Source: an uncultured Campylobacter sp. (GTDB taxonomy: Bacteria; Campylobacterota; Campylobacteria; Campylobacterales; Campylobacteraceae). From it: DNA of 14,413 bases. The notes beneath the pieces were generated by a model that ran no database searches, was not told where the DNA came from, and saw nothing but the letters and a program-made list of their open reading frames with translations. The stretch is taken from the NCBI RefSeq assembly GCF_937949835.1, contig NZ_CALEDC010000199.1:1-14413 (forward strand), given 5' to 3'. How positions within the stretch are numbered: position 1 is the first letter of the stretch; every line of letters begins with the position of its first letter. The position numbers and the translations under genes were made by a program. Shown piece after piece: positions 1-5,974 of this stretch.

Positions 1-1
1 A

Positions 2-265
2 ATAAGAGATTTAAATCATCTAGGCGGTTCTTGGTCTTGTGGAAAAATTACCGATAGATATGAGAGTATAGCAAACATTTATGGCGCTAGAGATGATGAT
101 ATAAAGTTACTCTTAAATAATTTTTCAAAGGCTACCGACATACCAAATGTTAAAATCACGATAAATGTTTATAAAGACATAAGGTTGACAAATAAAAATT
201 TACCGCCAAATGATGAGCCTGTATTAATCTTAAAATTAAATACTCAATCGAGTCAAACAGAATAA
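2..265 (+). CDS. C-terminal fragment of an unrecognised protein (5' end outside window)
   Basis: An open frame enters from the left edge and reads 87 codons to a TAA at 263-265. It begins IRDLNHLGGSWSCGKIT and ends LILKLNTQSSQTE, and no start codon is needed because the gene is cut by the window edge. I do not recognise the family. The visible part is soluble in character, with charged and Asn-rich segments, no membrane helix and no repeat. By hand count it is about 30% GC over 240 bases, far below its neighbours, and it is the only gene on the plus strand, converging on the aldehyde dehydrogenase. That fits a gene acquired by transfer or the edge of an island, but this is inference from composition alone. 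A chance open frame of this length in AT-rich DNA is less likely but possible. Confidence 0.6.
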   Translation: MRDLNHLGGSWSCGKITDRYESIANIYGARDDDIKLLLNNFSKATDIPNVKITINVYKDIRLTNKNLPPNDEPVLILKLNTQSSQTE

Positions 266-266
266 A

Positions 267-294
267 ATTTCGGGCGGCGCAAACCGCCCGAAAT
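267..294 (-). terminator. Rho-independent terminator of the aldehyde dehydrogenase gene
   Basis: Positions 267-277 and 284-294 form a perfect 11-bp inverted repeat (GC-rich core CGGGCGG/CCGCCCG) around a 6-base loop. Read on the minus strand it lies 14 bases past the dehydrogenase stop codon and runs into TTTTATT, the classic hairpin plus U-tract. Read on the plus strand there is no T-run after the hairpin, so it is a weaker terminator for the converging AT-rich gene, whose stop codon lies immediately beside it. Confidence 0.85.
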
Positions 295-308
295 ACCGCG
301 CTAAGCCT

Positions 309-1775
309 TTACTGCTCGTAAAAGCCGCTCGGTTTGGAGATCGTGTCGATGTAGATGTTTTTGGTCTGGGTGTAGTGCTCCAGGATCATCTTGTGCGTCT
401 CGCGACCGATGCCCGATTCTTTGTAGCCGCCAAACGGCGCGCCCGCGTGGATCTGGTTGTAGGTATTGACCCACACGCGACCCGTCTCAAGCAGGCGTGC
501 GACCGTGAGCGCCTTTGCGATGTCGCGCGTAAATACGGCGCCGCCTAGTCCGTAGAGGCTGTCGTTTGCCATGCGGACGAGCTCGTCTTGATCTTTAAAT
601 TTAATCACGACGCCCACAGGACCGAAGATCTCCTCTTGCGCGACGCGCATGTCGTTGCGCACGTCCACGAGTAGCGTAGGCTCGACGAAAGCCTCTCCCG
701 CGCTATGTCGCTTGCCGCCCACGGCGATCTTAGCGCCCTCCTCTACGCCGATTTTTACGTACTCTAAAATTTTATCGGCTTGCTTTTTGTTGATCTGGCA
801 TCCCATCTGGGTGTTCGGATCGAGCGGATCGCCTACCTTGATGCGCTTAAATTTCTCCACGAGCGCCAGTACGAATTTATCGTAGATGCCCTCCTGCACA
901 AAAATTCTACTTCCCGCGCAGCAGACCTGGCCTTGGTTGAAAAGAATTCCCAGCTGCACGCCGTCGATCGCAACGTCAAAGTCGCAATCGTCAAAGATGA
1001 TATTCGCGCTCTTGCCGCCAAGCTCAAGCGTAGCGGGGATGATCTTTTGCGCCGCGGCTAGCGCGATGCCTCTGCCGACCTCGGTAGAGCCGGTGAATGC
1101 AAGCTTATCGAGCCCTTTGTGAGTGCGGACGAACTCGCCTGCCTTGCTTCCCTTGCCGGTTACGACGTTGATGACGCCTTTTGGAAGCAGCGGTGCGATT
1201 AGGCGGATAAACTCCAAAATGCTAAGGCTGGTTTCGGAGCTTGGCTTAAATACGCACGTATCGCCCGCGGCAAGTAACGGAGCGAGCTTCCACGCGCCCA
1301 TCAAAAACGGGAAATTCCACGGCACGATCTGTCCTACTACGCCGATCGGCTCGCGTAAAACGACGGATAGATAGCGCTCTTTTAGCATATTGGCGCTGCC
1401 CTCCTCGCCCAAGATCACGCCCGCAAAATAGCGGAAATGCTCGATCGACCACGCTACGTCGACCGCGCGCGTCTCGCGGATCGGCTTGCCGTTGTCGATA
1501 GTCTCTACGGTGGCGATGAACTCGGCGTTTTGCTCCAGGACGTCGGCGATCTTATTTAGCAGCGCGCTGCGCTCATAAACGCTGGTGCGACGGAAGCTCT
1601 CAAACGCCTTGCGGGCCGCGGCGACCGCTCTATCGACGTCCGCCTTGCTAGCATCTGCGATCTTTGAAATTTTCTCGCCGGTAGCGGGATTAAAAACGTC
1701 TAGGCTCGCGCCGCCTTCGGCACCCACAAACTCGCCGTCGATGAAAAGCTTATAGCTTGGTTGGATTGTAGCCAT
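309..1775 (-). CDS. NAD(P)-dependent aldehyde dehydrogenase (ALDH superfamily, class 1/2-like)
   Basis: This 488-residue enzyme would oxidise an aldehyde to its carboxylate with NAD(P)+; the substrate cannot be read from the sequence. The ALDH landmarks are in order: PWNFP at 152-156 (Asn154 for the oxyanion hole), FKPSS at 176-180 in the coenzyme site, general base Glu251 in LELGG, catalytic Cys285 in NQGQVCCAGSR, EEIFGPV at 381-387 and PFGGYKESGIGRE near the C-terminus. Length is normal for the family and nothing is missing. The residue three after Lys177 is Ser180, where strictly NAD-preferring members often have Glu, so NADP may be accepted (inference). The ATG is preceded by a strong TAAGGAG. 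The gene stands alone between its own promoter and terminator. It resembles AldA/ExaC-type acetaldehyde dehydrogenases, but I cannot fix the subfamily. Confidence 0.93.
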   Translation of the reverse strand: MATIQPSYKLFIDGEFVGAEGGASLDVFNPATGEKISKIADASKADVDRAVAAARKAFESFRRTSVYERSALLNKIADVLEQNAEFIATVETIDNGKPIRETRAVDVAWSIEHFRYFAGVILGEEGSANMLKERYLSVVLREPIGVVGQIVPWNFPFLMGAWKLAPLLAAGDTCVFKPSSETSLSILEFIRLIAPLLPKGVINVVTGKGSKAGEFVRTHKGLDKLAFTGSTEVGRGIALAAAQKIIPATLELGGKSANIIFDDCDFDVAIDGVQLGILFNQGQVCCAGSRIFVQEGIYDKFVLALVEKFKRIKVGDPLDPNTQMGCQINKKQADKILEYVKIGVEEGAKIAVGGKRHSAGEAFVEPTLLVDVRNDMRVAQEEIFGPVGVVIKFKDQDELVRMANDSLYGLGGAVFTRDIAKALTVARLLETGRVWVNTYNQIHAGAPFGGYKESGIGRETHKMILEHYTQTKNIYIDTISKPSGFYEQ

Positions 1776-1807
1776 GCTTACTCCTTACGTGAAATATGAC
1801 ATTCGCT

Positions 1808-1813
1808 ATTATA
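1808..1813 (-). promoter_or_regulatory. -10 box of the aldehyde dehydrogenase promoter
   Basis: The minus strand carries a perfect TATAAT at 1813-1808 inside an AT-rich run just after CCGCGG. It is followed by a short leader, a TAAGGAG ribosome site and the ATG at 1775, giving an expected transcript start near 1800. No -35 box is clear, which is usual for Campylobacter sigma-70 promoters. Confidence 0.65.
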
Positions 1814-1905
1814 TATCCGCGGCGGTTAATGCGGCATAAATTTTGGAGCGAAAATCGGTTAAAATTTCGCGGTGTGTAAATTTGAGAAGAAATGCGGCGC
1901 GCGCG

Positions 1906-1919
1906 AAATTTTAAAATTT
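1906..1919. repeat. Palindromic 14-mer AAATTTTAAAATTT (copy 1)
   Basis: This is a perfect self-complementary 14-mer. Exact copies also start at 2068, 2115, 2260, 2330 and 2877, and a 14-base variant lies at 2356-2369. This copy stands alone, outside the tandem arrays. Confidence 0.85.
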
Positions 1920-2043
1920 AATCTACGCGCGCGACAGCGGAGCTTTGAAGCGGCTTTGAAGCGGCGTGAAATTTGACCGGGTGCGAGCGGCGAAATTTCA
2001 AAATGTAACGTTTATGAAACGAGAGCGAAAATTCGGCTGCGCG

Positions 2044-2160
2044 AAATTTTAGAATTTCGCTCCGATAAAATTTTAAAATTTGGCTTCGTCTGGATTTAGA
2101 ATTCGGCTTCGTTAAAATTTTAAAATTTTGTGAAGTAAAATTTAAGAAACATTTTGCGGA
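2044..2160. repeat. Tandem array A: five units of 23-24 bp
   Basis: Five units abut at 2044-2067, 2068-2091, 2092-2114, 2115-2137 and 2138-2160. Each begins with a form of AAATTTTAAAATTT followed by a GC-richer linker such as CGGCTTCGTTA or GTGAAGTA. Because 23- and 24-bp units are mixed, the reading frame is not kept through the array, which argues against a repeat protein. Function unknown. Confidence 0.8.
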
Positions 2161-2259
2161 GCGGGCGGGCGGTTTAAATTTACGGCACACGGCAGCGTGC
2201 GACGATCAATTAGCGAGCGCGACTCAAGCTATACGTAGCCCAAACTATAGCCTGCCGAT

Positions 2260-2400
2260 AAATTTTAAAATTTTGCGGGGTAAAATTTCATAATTCGGCT
2301 TTGTCAGAGTTTTGAATCGAGTTTCGTTAAAATTTTAAAATTTAGTCTGGTTGAGAATTTTAAAATTTTGTGAAGTAAAATTTCAAAAATACTTTTCGGA
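2260..2400. repeat. Tandem array B: six units of 23-25 bp, related to array A
   Basis: Units run at 2260-2282, 2283-2306, 2307-2329, 2330-2354, 2355-2377 and 2378-2400. The fifth unit differs from unit 4 of array A (2115-2137) only at its first base, and the last unit resembles unit 5 of array A. Array B therefore looks like a diverged duplicate of array A with extra units, separated from it by 99 bases of unrelated sequence. Confidence 0.78.
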
Positions 2401-2511
2401 ATAAAATTTCTACAACTGTCTTTCGCGCAATCTTTGCAAGCCCATAACGCTTGCTCGTAAGGCTCCGCTTGGTACGGGCGGCATTTTGAGCAGGACGAGA
2501 GGGCGGCGCCG

Positions 2512-2531
2512 AAAACAGCCGCGGCTGTTTT
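2512..2531. repeat. Perfect 20-bp palindrome
   Basis: AAAACAGCCGCGGCTGTTTT reads the same on both strands. As RNA it could fold into an 8-bp stem with a CGCG loop. It is followed by TGTTTTGTAAAAACA, which contains a second 6-bp inverted repeat sharing the same T-run. It might act as a weak bidirectional terminator downstream of ttcA or as a protein-binding site, but no long T-tract supports a firm terminator call. Confidence 0.6.
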
Positions 2532-2555
2532 GTAAAAACAGACACAGCAACGCAC

Positions 2556-2789
2556 AACCTACTATCGCTCGTAGCTTCTCGGGCGCAGAGGGAGCAACTG
2601 CTCGCGCGCACAGCTTCAGACGCAGAAAGTATAACCGCTCATGCGCACGGCTCGGACGCAGGGGGATAGCTATTCGCCGCGGCTCGTGCACAACTCATAC
2701 CCAGGGCATAATTGCCTACGCTGCGGCTCACAGCTCGTTCGAGCACAGGGAAAGATAACTGCTCTGGTGCGTCAGGCTCATTCAAGTCA
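2556..2789. repeat. Degenerate tandem repeat of about 36-44 bp units
   Basis: About six diverged units can be lined up by eye, with boundaries near 2588, 2625, 2661, 2704 and 2748. Each has the pattern ATAACTGCTC, then GCGCACGGCTC, then ACGCAG. The units at 2589-2625 and 2626-2661 are the clearest pair. Unit lengths vary (36, 37, 43, 44), so this is an old, non-coding repeat rather than a protein repeat. The outer units are uncertain. Confidence 0.45.
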
Positions 2790-2876
2790 AAAAATCGAAC
2801 TAGGCGCACGAAACTCATGTTATCGCAAGAACTGCGCGCTTTGAATTCGTTTGAGCGAGGGAGTGCAAACCGCTTA

Positions 2877-2890
2877 AAATTTTAAAATTT
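2877..2890. repeat. Palindromic 14-mer AAATTTTAAAATTT over the ttcA stop codon
   Basis: An exact copy of the 14-base palindrome spans the last codons and the TAA of ttcA (stop at 2882-2884), so the repeat supplies the end of the gene. It marks the right-hand edge of the repeat-rich intergenic region. Confidence 0.8.
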
Positions 2891-3631
2891 GGGCTCGAAA
2901 AAAGTCTCTTCGTGGATGTTGGAAAAGGCGGCTTGCAGGCTGATAAAAAACCTCGGATGGGTCTTTTCGTACTGTGCCAAAAGCTCCTTCGTAGCGGCGC
3001 GCGCGGTGGGTTCCTTACCGCCATATTGCTTCGCGGGGCAAACCTCCTCCTCGCGCATGATCGGAAGCTCGTTATCTCTAGCACAGGCGGCGATTTGGCG
3101 CTCGCGCGCTAGAATGAACGGGCGGATGATCACAAGCCCGTTTTCGGCGACATAGCGCGGAGCGAGAGTTCGAAGCGCGCCGTTAAAGGTGAAATTCATA
3201 AAAAAGCTCTCCGCAGCGTCGTCGAGGTGGTGGGCGATGGCGATCTTATTAAAGCCGTGCTCAAGCGCGTAGGAGTAGATGTATCCGCGCCTCATACGTG
3301 AGCAAAAGCTGCAAAACGTGGTGTTTGCGCGGATCTTTTCCTTGCCGAATTCAAAAATTTTAGTATCGATTATCTCGTAGGGGATCTCGTGCTCTTTAAA
3401 ATGCGCGCTTATCTCGCGCAGATCCTCGCCGATACCGTAAGTGACGGTAACGGCTCGAAACTCCCAGCTAAGCGGGCTTACGCTTTGGAAGTGCTTCAGC
3501 ACGTGCGCCAGACTCATGCTGTCCTTACCGCCGCTAAGAGCTAGTAAAATTTTATCGCCGCGCTCGAACATCTTGTATTTGGCGTTGGTTTGTCCGACCT
3601 GTCGCAGTAACTTTTTGGAGAGGTTTATCAT
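2882..3631 (-). CDS. ttcA: TtcA-type PP-loop ATPase, tRNA 2-thiocytidine synthetase
   Basis: TtcA enzymes use ATP and an iron-sulfur cluster to thiolate C32 of certain tRNAs in the cytoplasm. This 249-residue protein has the PP-loop SGGKDS at 33-38, a CxxC pair Cys107/Cys110 in TTFCSFCSRMRRG, the AHHLDDAAES motif around 133-142 and a third candidate cluster ligand, Cys198, in EEVCPAK. These are the expected TtcA elements, in order, at a slightly short length. The ATG overlaps the mtnN stop as ATGA (3628-3631) and has AAAGG upstream, so translation is probably coupled. TilS is less likely because the paired cysteines and the RMRRG motif are TtcA-like. It is the last gene of the long minus-strand run. 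Confidence 0.82.
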   Translation of the reverse strand: MINLSKKLLRQVGQTNAKYKMFERGDKILLALSGGKDSMSLAHVLKHFQSVSPLSWEFRAVTVTYGIGEDLREISAHFKEHEIPYEIIDTKIFEFGKEKIRANTTFCSFCSRMRRGYIYSYALEHGFNKIAIAHHLDDAAESFFMNFTFNGALRTLAPRYVAENGLVIIRPFILARERQIAACARDNELPIMREEEVCPAKQYGGKEPTARAATKELLAQYEKTHPRFFISLQAAFSNIHEETFFEPKF

Positions 3632-4326
3632 AACCTTTCGATCATTTTTAGGACGAAATTTGCGCTCGTCTGCGCGCTTTTTACCATAAACTCGTCAAAG
3701 TCGAACTCGGCTTTGTGTCCCGCCTCGTCGCTTATCGCGCGTAGCACGCAAAACGGCACGCCCAGCGCATCGCACACCTGCGCCACGCTCGCTCCCTCCA
3801 TCTCGACCGCGCTCGCGTCAAACGTCCGCTCGATCCAGCTCTTGCGCTCCTCGCCGCTTACGAACTGATCGCCGCTAGCGATGACGCCCGATTTTAGCGT
3901 GATGCCTAGCTGCTCGGCGACGCTTTGCGCGATGGAATTTAGCTTCGCGTCGGTTTGGACTGAAATTTTACTTCCCGGCACGAATCCGTGCGGATGCCCA
4001 AACGCCGTGATGTCCAGATCGTGCTGCACGAGCGAGGTGGCGTATAAAATTTCGCCGATCTTAATGCCACGCTTCAAAGCCCCCGCAACGCCCGTAAAAA
4101 TAAGCGCGCGCGCGCCGAATTTCTCGATCATAACCGTAGCGGTCAGGGCGGAATTTACCTTGCCGATCTTCGAATACGCGATCACTAGATCGTGGCCGTT
4201 AAGCTTAGCGGCGTAGAATTTATTATTCGCGTGCTCCACAGCCTCCACGCTCACGCCCCGCTCGCGCAGCGCAGATAGCAGCGGCTCGATCTCTTCGGGC
4301 ATGGCGCCTAAGATCGCTACTTTCAT
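3628..4326 (-). CDS. mtnN: 5'-methylthioadenosine/S-adenosylhomocysteine nucleosidase (MTAN/Pfs)
   Basis: This cytoplasmic enzyme splits the adenine from methylthioadenosine and S-adenosylhomocysteine. In Campylobacter and Helicobacter the same enzyme also cleaves 6-amino-6-deoxyfutalosine in menaquinone synthesis (family knowledge). The 232-residue protein is full length. It has the N-terminal ILGAMPEEIEPL with catalytic Glu12, IFTGVAGAL at 76-84, the ribose-binding VEMEG at 174-178 (Met176, Glu177) and the catalytic Asp200 in RAISDEAG. It overlaps fabD by ATGA and has a strong AAAGGAG site before its ATG, and it overlaps ttcA downstream. The SAH product also links it to the LuxS branch of methyl-cycle recycling, but no luxS is in the window. 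Confidence 0.95.
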   Translation of the reverse strand: MKVAILGAMPEEIEPLLSALRERGVSVEAVEHANNKFYAAKLNGHDLVIAYSKIGKVNSALTATVMIEKFGARALIFTGVAGALKRGIKIGEILYATSLVQHDLDITAFGHPHGFVPGSKISVQTDAKLNSIAQSVAEQLGITLKSGVIASGDQFVSGEERKSWIERTFDASAVEMEGASVAQVCDALGVPFCVLRAISDEAGHKAEFDFDEFMVKSAQTSANFVLKMIERL

Positions 4327-5267
4327 CCATTCTCCTTTGCAAATTTTACAAACTCGTCTAGGCTCGCAAGATCCGTGATGCTGAAAGTTGGCTTTTGCGT
4401 GATCTTTTTGTTTATCCCTTTTAAAACCGCCGCGCCGAACTCGACGAAGCAGTCCGCCTCGCCCTCGTAATTTTTGATACTTTGCTTGTAAAGCACGGGG
4501 CCGATAAGCTGGGCTTTAAGCAGTTCTAGCGCTTCGGATTTCGTCGTGTATACTCGCGCCGTGGCATTAGCGACGACCGGAGCGAAGCTCTCTTTTAGCG
4601 CGGGGCGTAAAAATTCCAAAAGCTCGTCGCTAGCACTTTGTAGCATCGGACAATGGCTTGCGACGCTCATATTCAGTAACATCGCGCGCTTTGCGCCTGC
4701 GGCTTTAAACTCGCCCTCGAGTGCCGCGAGATCGTCTTTTTTACCCGCGACTACGATCTGCCCGTCGCAATTATAATTCGCCGCCCAAACCTGCTTACCG
4801 GCGCTCGTCGCATCCGCGCAAATTTTCTCGACCGCCTCATCGGCAAGAGCTAAGATCACCATCATTCCGGCGCCTTTGCCCTCGCAGGCGCTCTGCATAA
4901 GCCTGCCGCGAATATTTACTAGCTTTAACATCTGCTTCGGCTCTATGCCTCCCGCAGCGCTTAGCGCGCTAAACTCGCCCAGCGAATGTCCGAGCAAAAA
5001 CTGCGGAGCGATGTTAAGCTTTCCTTGATCCGCTCTTTCTTGTAGCACCGCAAGCACCATCATGGAATTTAATGCAATCGCAGGCTGCGTAAATTCCGAA
5101 ACGTCGAGCTTGTCGTTAGGTTCAAACAGTAAATTTTTAAAATCGATACCGGTAAATTCTGAAGCCCCATCCAAAAGCGCGCGCGCAGATGCGGAGTTTT
5201 CGTAAAACTCCATGCCCATGCCTACGCTTTGGCTGCCCTGTCCGGGGAAGATAAAAGCAAATTTCAT
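4323..5267 (-). CDS. fabD: Malonyl-CoA:ACP transacylase
   Basis: FabD moves malonate from CoA to acyl carrier protein, supplying the two-carbon donor of type II fatty-acid synthesis in the cytoplasm. The 314-residue protein has FPGQGSQ at 7-13, the nucleophile Ser95 in GHSLGEFSAL, Arg120 in the NIRGRLMQ motif that holds the malonyl carboxylate, catalytic His205 in SVASHCPML and Gln253 in the KAQLIGPV segment. Length and motif order are normal. Its ATG follows the slyD stop by 9 bases, with AGGA overlapping that stop codon. It overlaps mtnN by ATGA. No other fatty-acid genes are adjacent, so it sits in a housekeeping run rather than a fab cluster. Confidence 0.96.
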   Translation of the reverse strand: MKFAFIFPGQGSQSVGMGMEFYENSASARALLDGASEFTGIDFKNLLFEPNDKLDVSEFTQPAIALNSMMVLAVLQERADQGKLNIAPQFLLGHSLGEFSALSAAGGIEPKQMLKLVNIRGRLMQSACEGKGAGMMVILALADEAVEKICADATSAGKQVWAANYNCDGQIVVAGKKDDLAALEGEFKAAGAKRAMLLNMSVASHCPMLQSASDELLEFLRPALKESFAPVVANATARVYTTKSEALELLKAQLIGPVLYKQSIKNYEGEADCFVEFGAAVLKGINKKITQKPTFSITDLASLDEFVKFAKENG

Positions 5268-5276
5268 AAAAAAGTC

Positions 5277-5924
5277 CTAATGCTCGTGATGGTGCCCGCC
5301 GCAGCACTCGTGATCTTTCCCGTGATCGTGACCTCCGCAGCATTCATGACCGTCTGCATGCCCATGGCCTCCGCAACACTCATGATCCTCTGCGTGGTCG
5401 TGTCCGTGTCCGCCGCAGCACTCGTGCCCCTCGTGATGATTATGTCCGCAGCCGCAGCTGTGCGCACCCTCTGGCTGGCCGGTAAGAATTTCGTCCGCCG
5501 TCGCTTCTCGGTTCTCGACGATTTTTACGTTAAATTCCAGCTCCTTGCCCGCGAATGGATGGTTGAAATCGATGGTAACGTCCTGCTCGCCGATAGCTTT
5601 GACGCTCACGCGAGTAGTCGCGCCGTCCTCCGCCTGACCGAAAAGCTCCATACCAACGACCAGATCGATGCCCGCAAACTGCTCTTTAGGCAGGATCTGC
5701 ACGGCGTCCTGCTTATACTCGCCGACCCCGTCGCTCGGGCTTATGCGAACCGTTTTGCTCTCGCCCGCTTGTAGATTTAAAATTTCATCTTCCAGCTTTT
5801 GGATGATTTGATCTTTGCCGCTAAGAAAGGCGATCGGGTCGGAGTTTAAATTTGATTCTAAAATTTCGCCGCTTTTGCCGTCTTTTAGCTCATAATGCAT
5901 CTTTATAACTCGGTTGTTAGCCAT
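5277..5924 (-). CDS. slyD: SlyD-type FKBP peptidyl-prolyl isomerase with long His/Cys metal-binding tail
   Basis: SlyD proteins are cytoplasmic prolyl isomerase/chaperones that also bind nickel and help mature [NiFe] hydrogenase (family knowledge). The 215-residue protein begins with an FKBP half-domain (about 1-69), has the SlyD chaperone flap (about 70-118) with VVGMELFG, returns to the FKBP fold with DFNHPFAGKELEF at 119-131, and ends in a tail from about 154. The tail holds 19 His and 10 Cys in 62 residues and four HECCGG repeats at 167, 181, 193 and 205. That is unusually regular and cysteine-rich. A strong AGGAG precedes the ATG. The 50-base AT-rich gap from cpoB could hold a weak promoter but none is clear. 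It is followed closely by fabD. Confidence 0.95.
   Translation of the reverse strand: MANNRVIKMHYELKDGKSGEILESNLNSDPIAFLSGKDQIIQKLEDEILNLQAGESKTVRISPSDGVGEYKQDAVQILPKEQFAGIDLVVGMELFGQAEDGATTRVSVKAIGEQDVTIDFNHPFAGKELEFNVKIVENREATADEILTGQPEGAHSCGCGHNHHEGHECCGGHGHDHAEDHECCGGHGHADGHECCGGHDHGKDHECCGGHHHEH
5295..5426 (-). repeat. In-frame tandem repeat encoding HECCGG units in the SlyD tail
   Basis: Four copies of a 36-42 base unit encode HECCGGH plus a short linker (GHDHAED, GHADG, DHGKD, HH). The unit spacing stays in multiples of three, as expected for selection on the protein. Such repeats may gain or lose units between strains. Confidence 0.8.
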
Positions 5925-5974
5925 AGTTTTCTCCTATTTAAAATTTTATTTTTGATTTTGTATTTAAATTTAGG

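Larger units (their letters stand above)
1814..2881. other. 1.07-kb intergenic region filled with repeats, no credible gene
   Basis: Between the dehydrogenase promoter and the ttcA stop I find no gene. The open frames here are short, overlap each other in several frames and have repetitive or basic low-complexity translations. None has a good ribosome site plus a recognisable protein. What the stretch does hold is listed separately: many copies of a 14-base AT palindrome, two tandem arrays of 23-25 bp units, a perfect 20-bp palindrome and a degenerate tandem repeat. I see no tRNA, rRNA or insertion-sequence ends. Confidence 0.7.

Noticed and set aside
1918..2190. Minus-strand open frame of 90 codons in the repeat-rich region
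   Set aside because: Its translation is Lys/Phe-rich and repetitive because it reads through the 23-24 bp units. The frame shifts between units and no family is recognisable, so it is a by-product of the repeats.
2044..2400. Possible CRISPR array
   Set aside because: Units abut directly without unique spacers of constant length, repeats are palindromic and degenerate, and no cas gene is present.
2304..2758. Several overlapping 80-93 codon open frames on both strands
   Set aside because: They overlap in multiple frames over tandem repeats, have basic low-complexity translations and lack convincing starts. GC-rich repeats lower stop-codon frequency by themselves.
5229..5774. 181-codon plus-strand open frame antisense to slyD
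   Set aside because: It is a shadow of slyD. The hydrophobic start comes from the complement of His/Cys codons, and slyD is a clear family member with a strong ribosome site.
5925..5974. Possible promoter in the AT-rich gap between cpoB and slyD
   Set aside because: The gap contains AAAATAAAATTTT but no good TATAAT match at a sensible distance, so the support is too weak to list.
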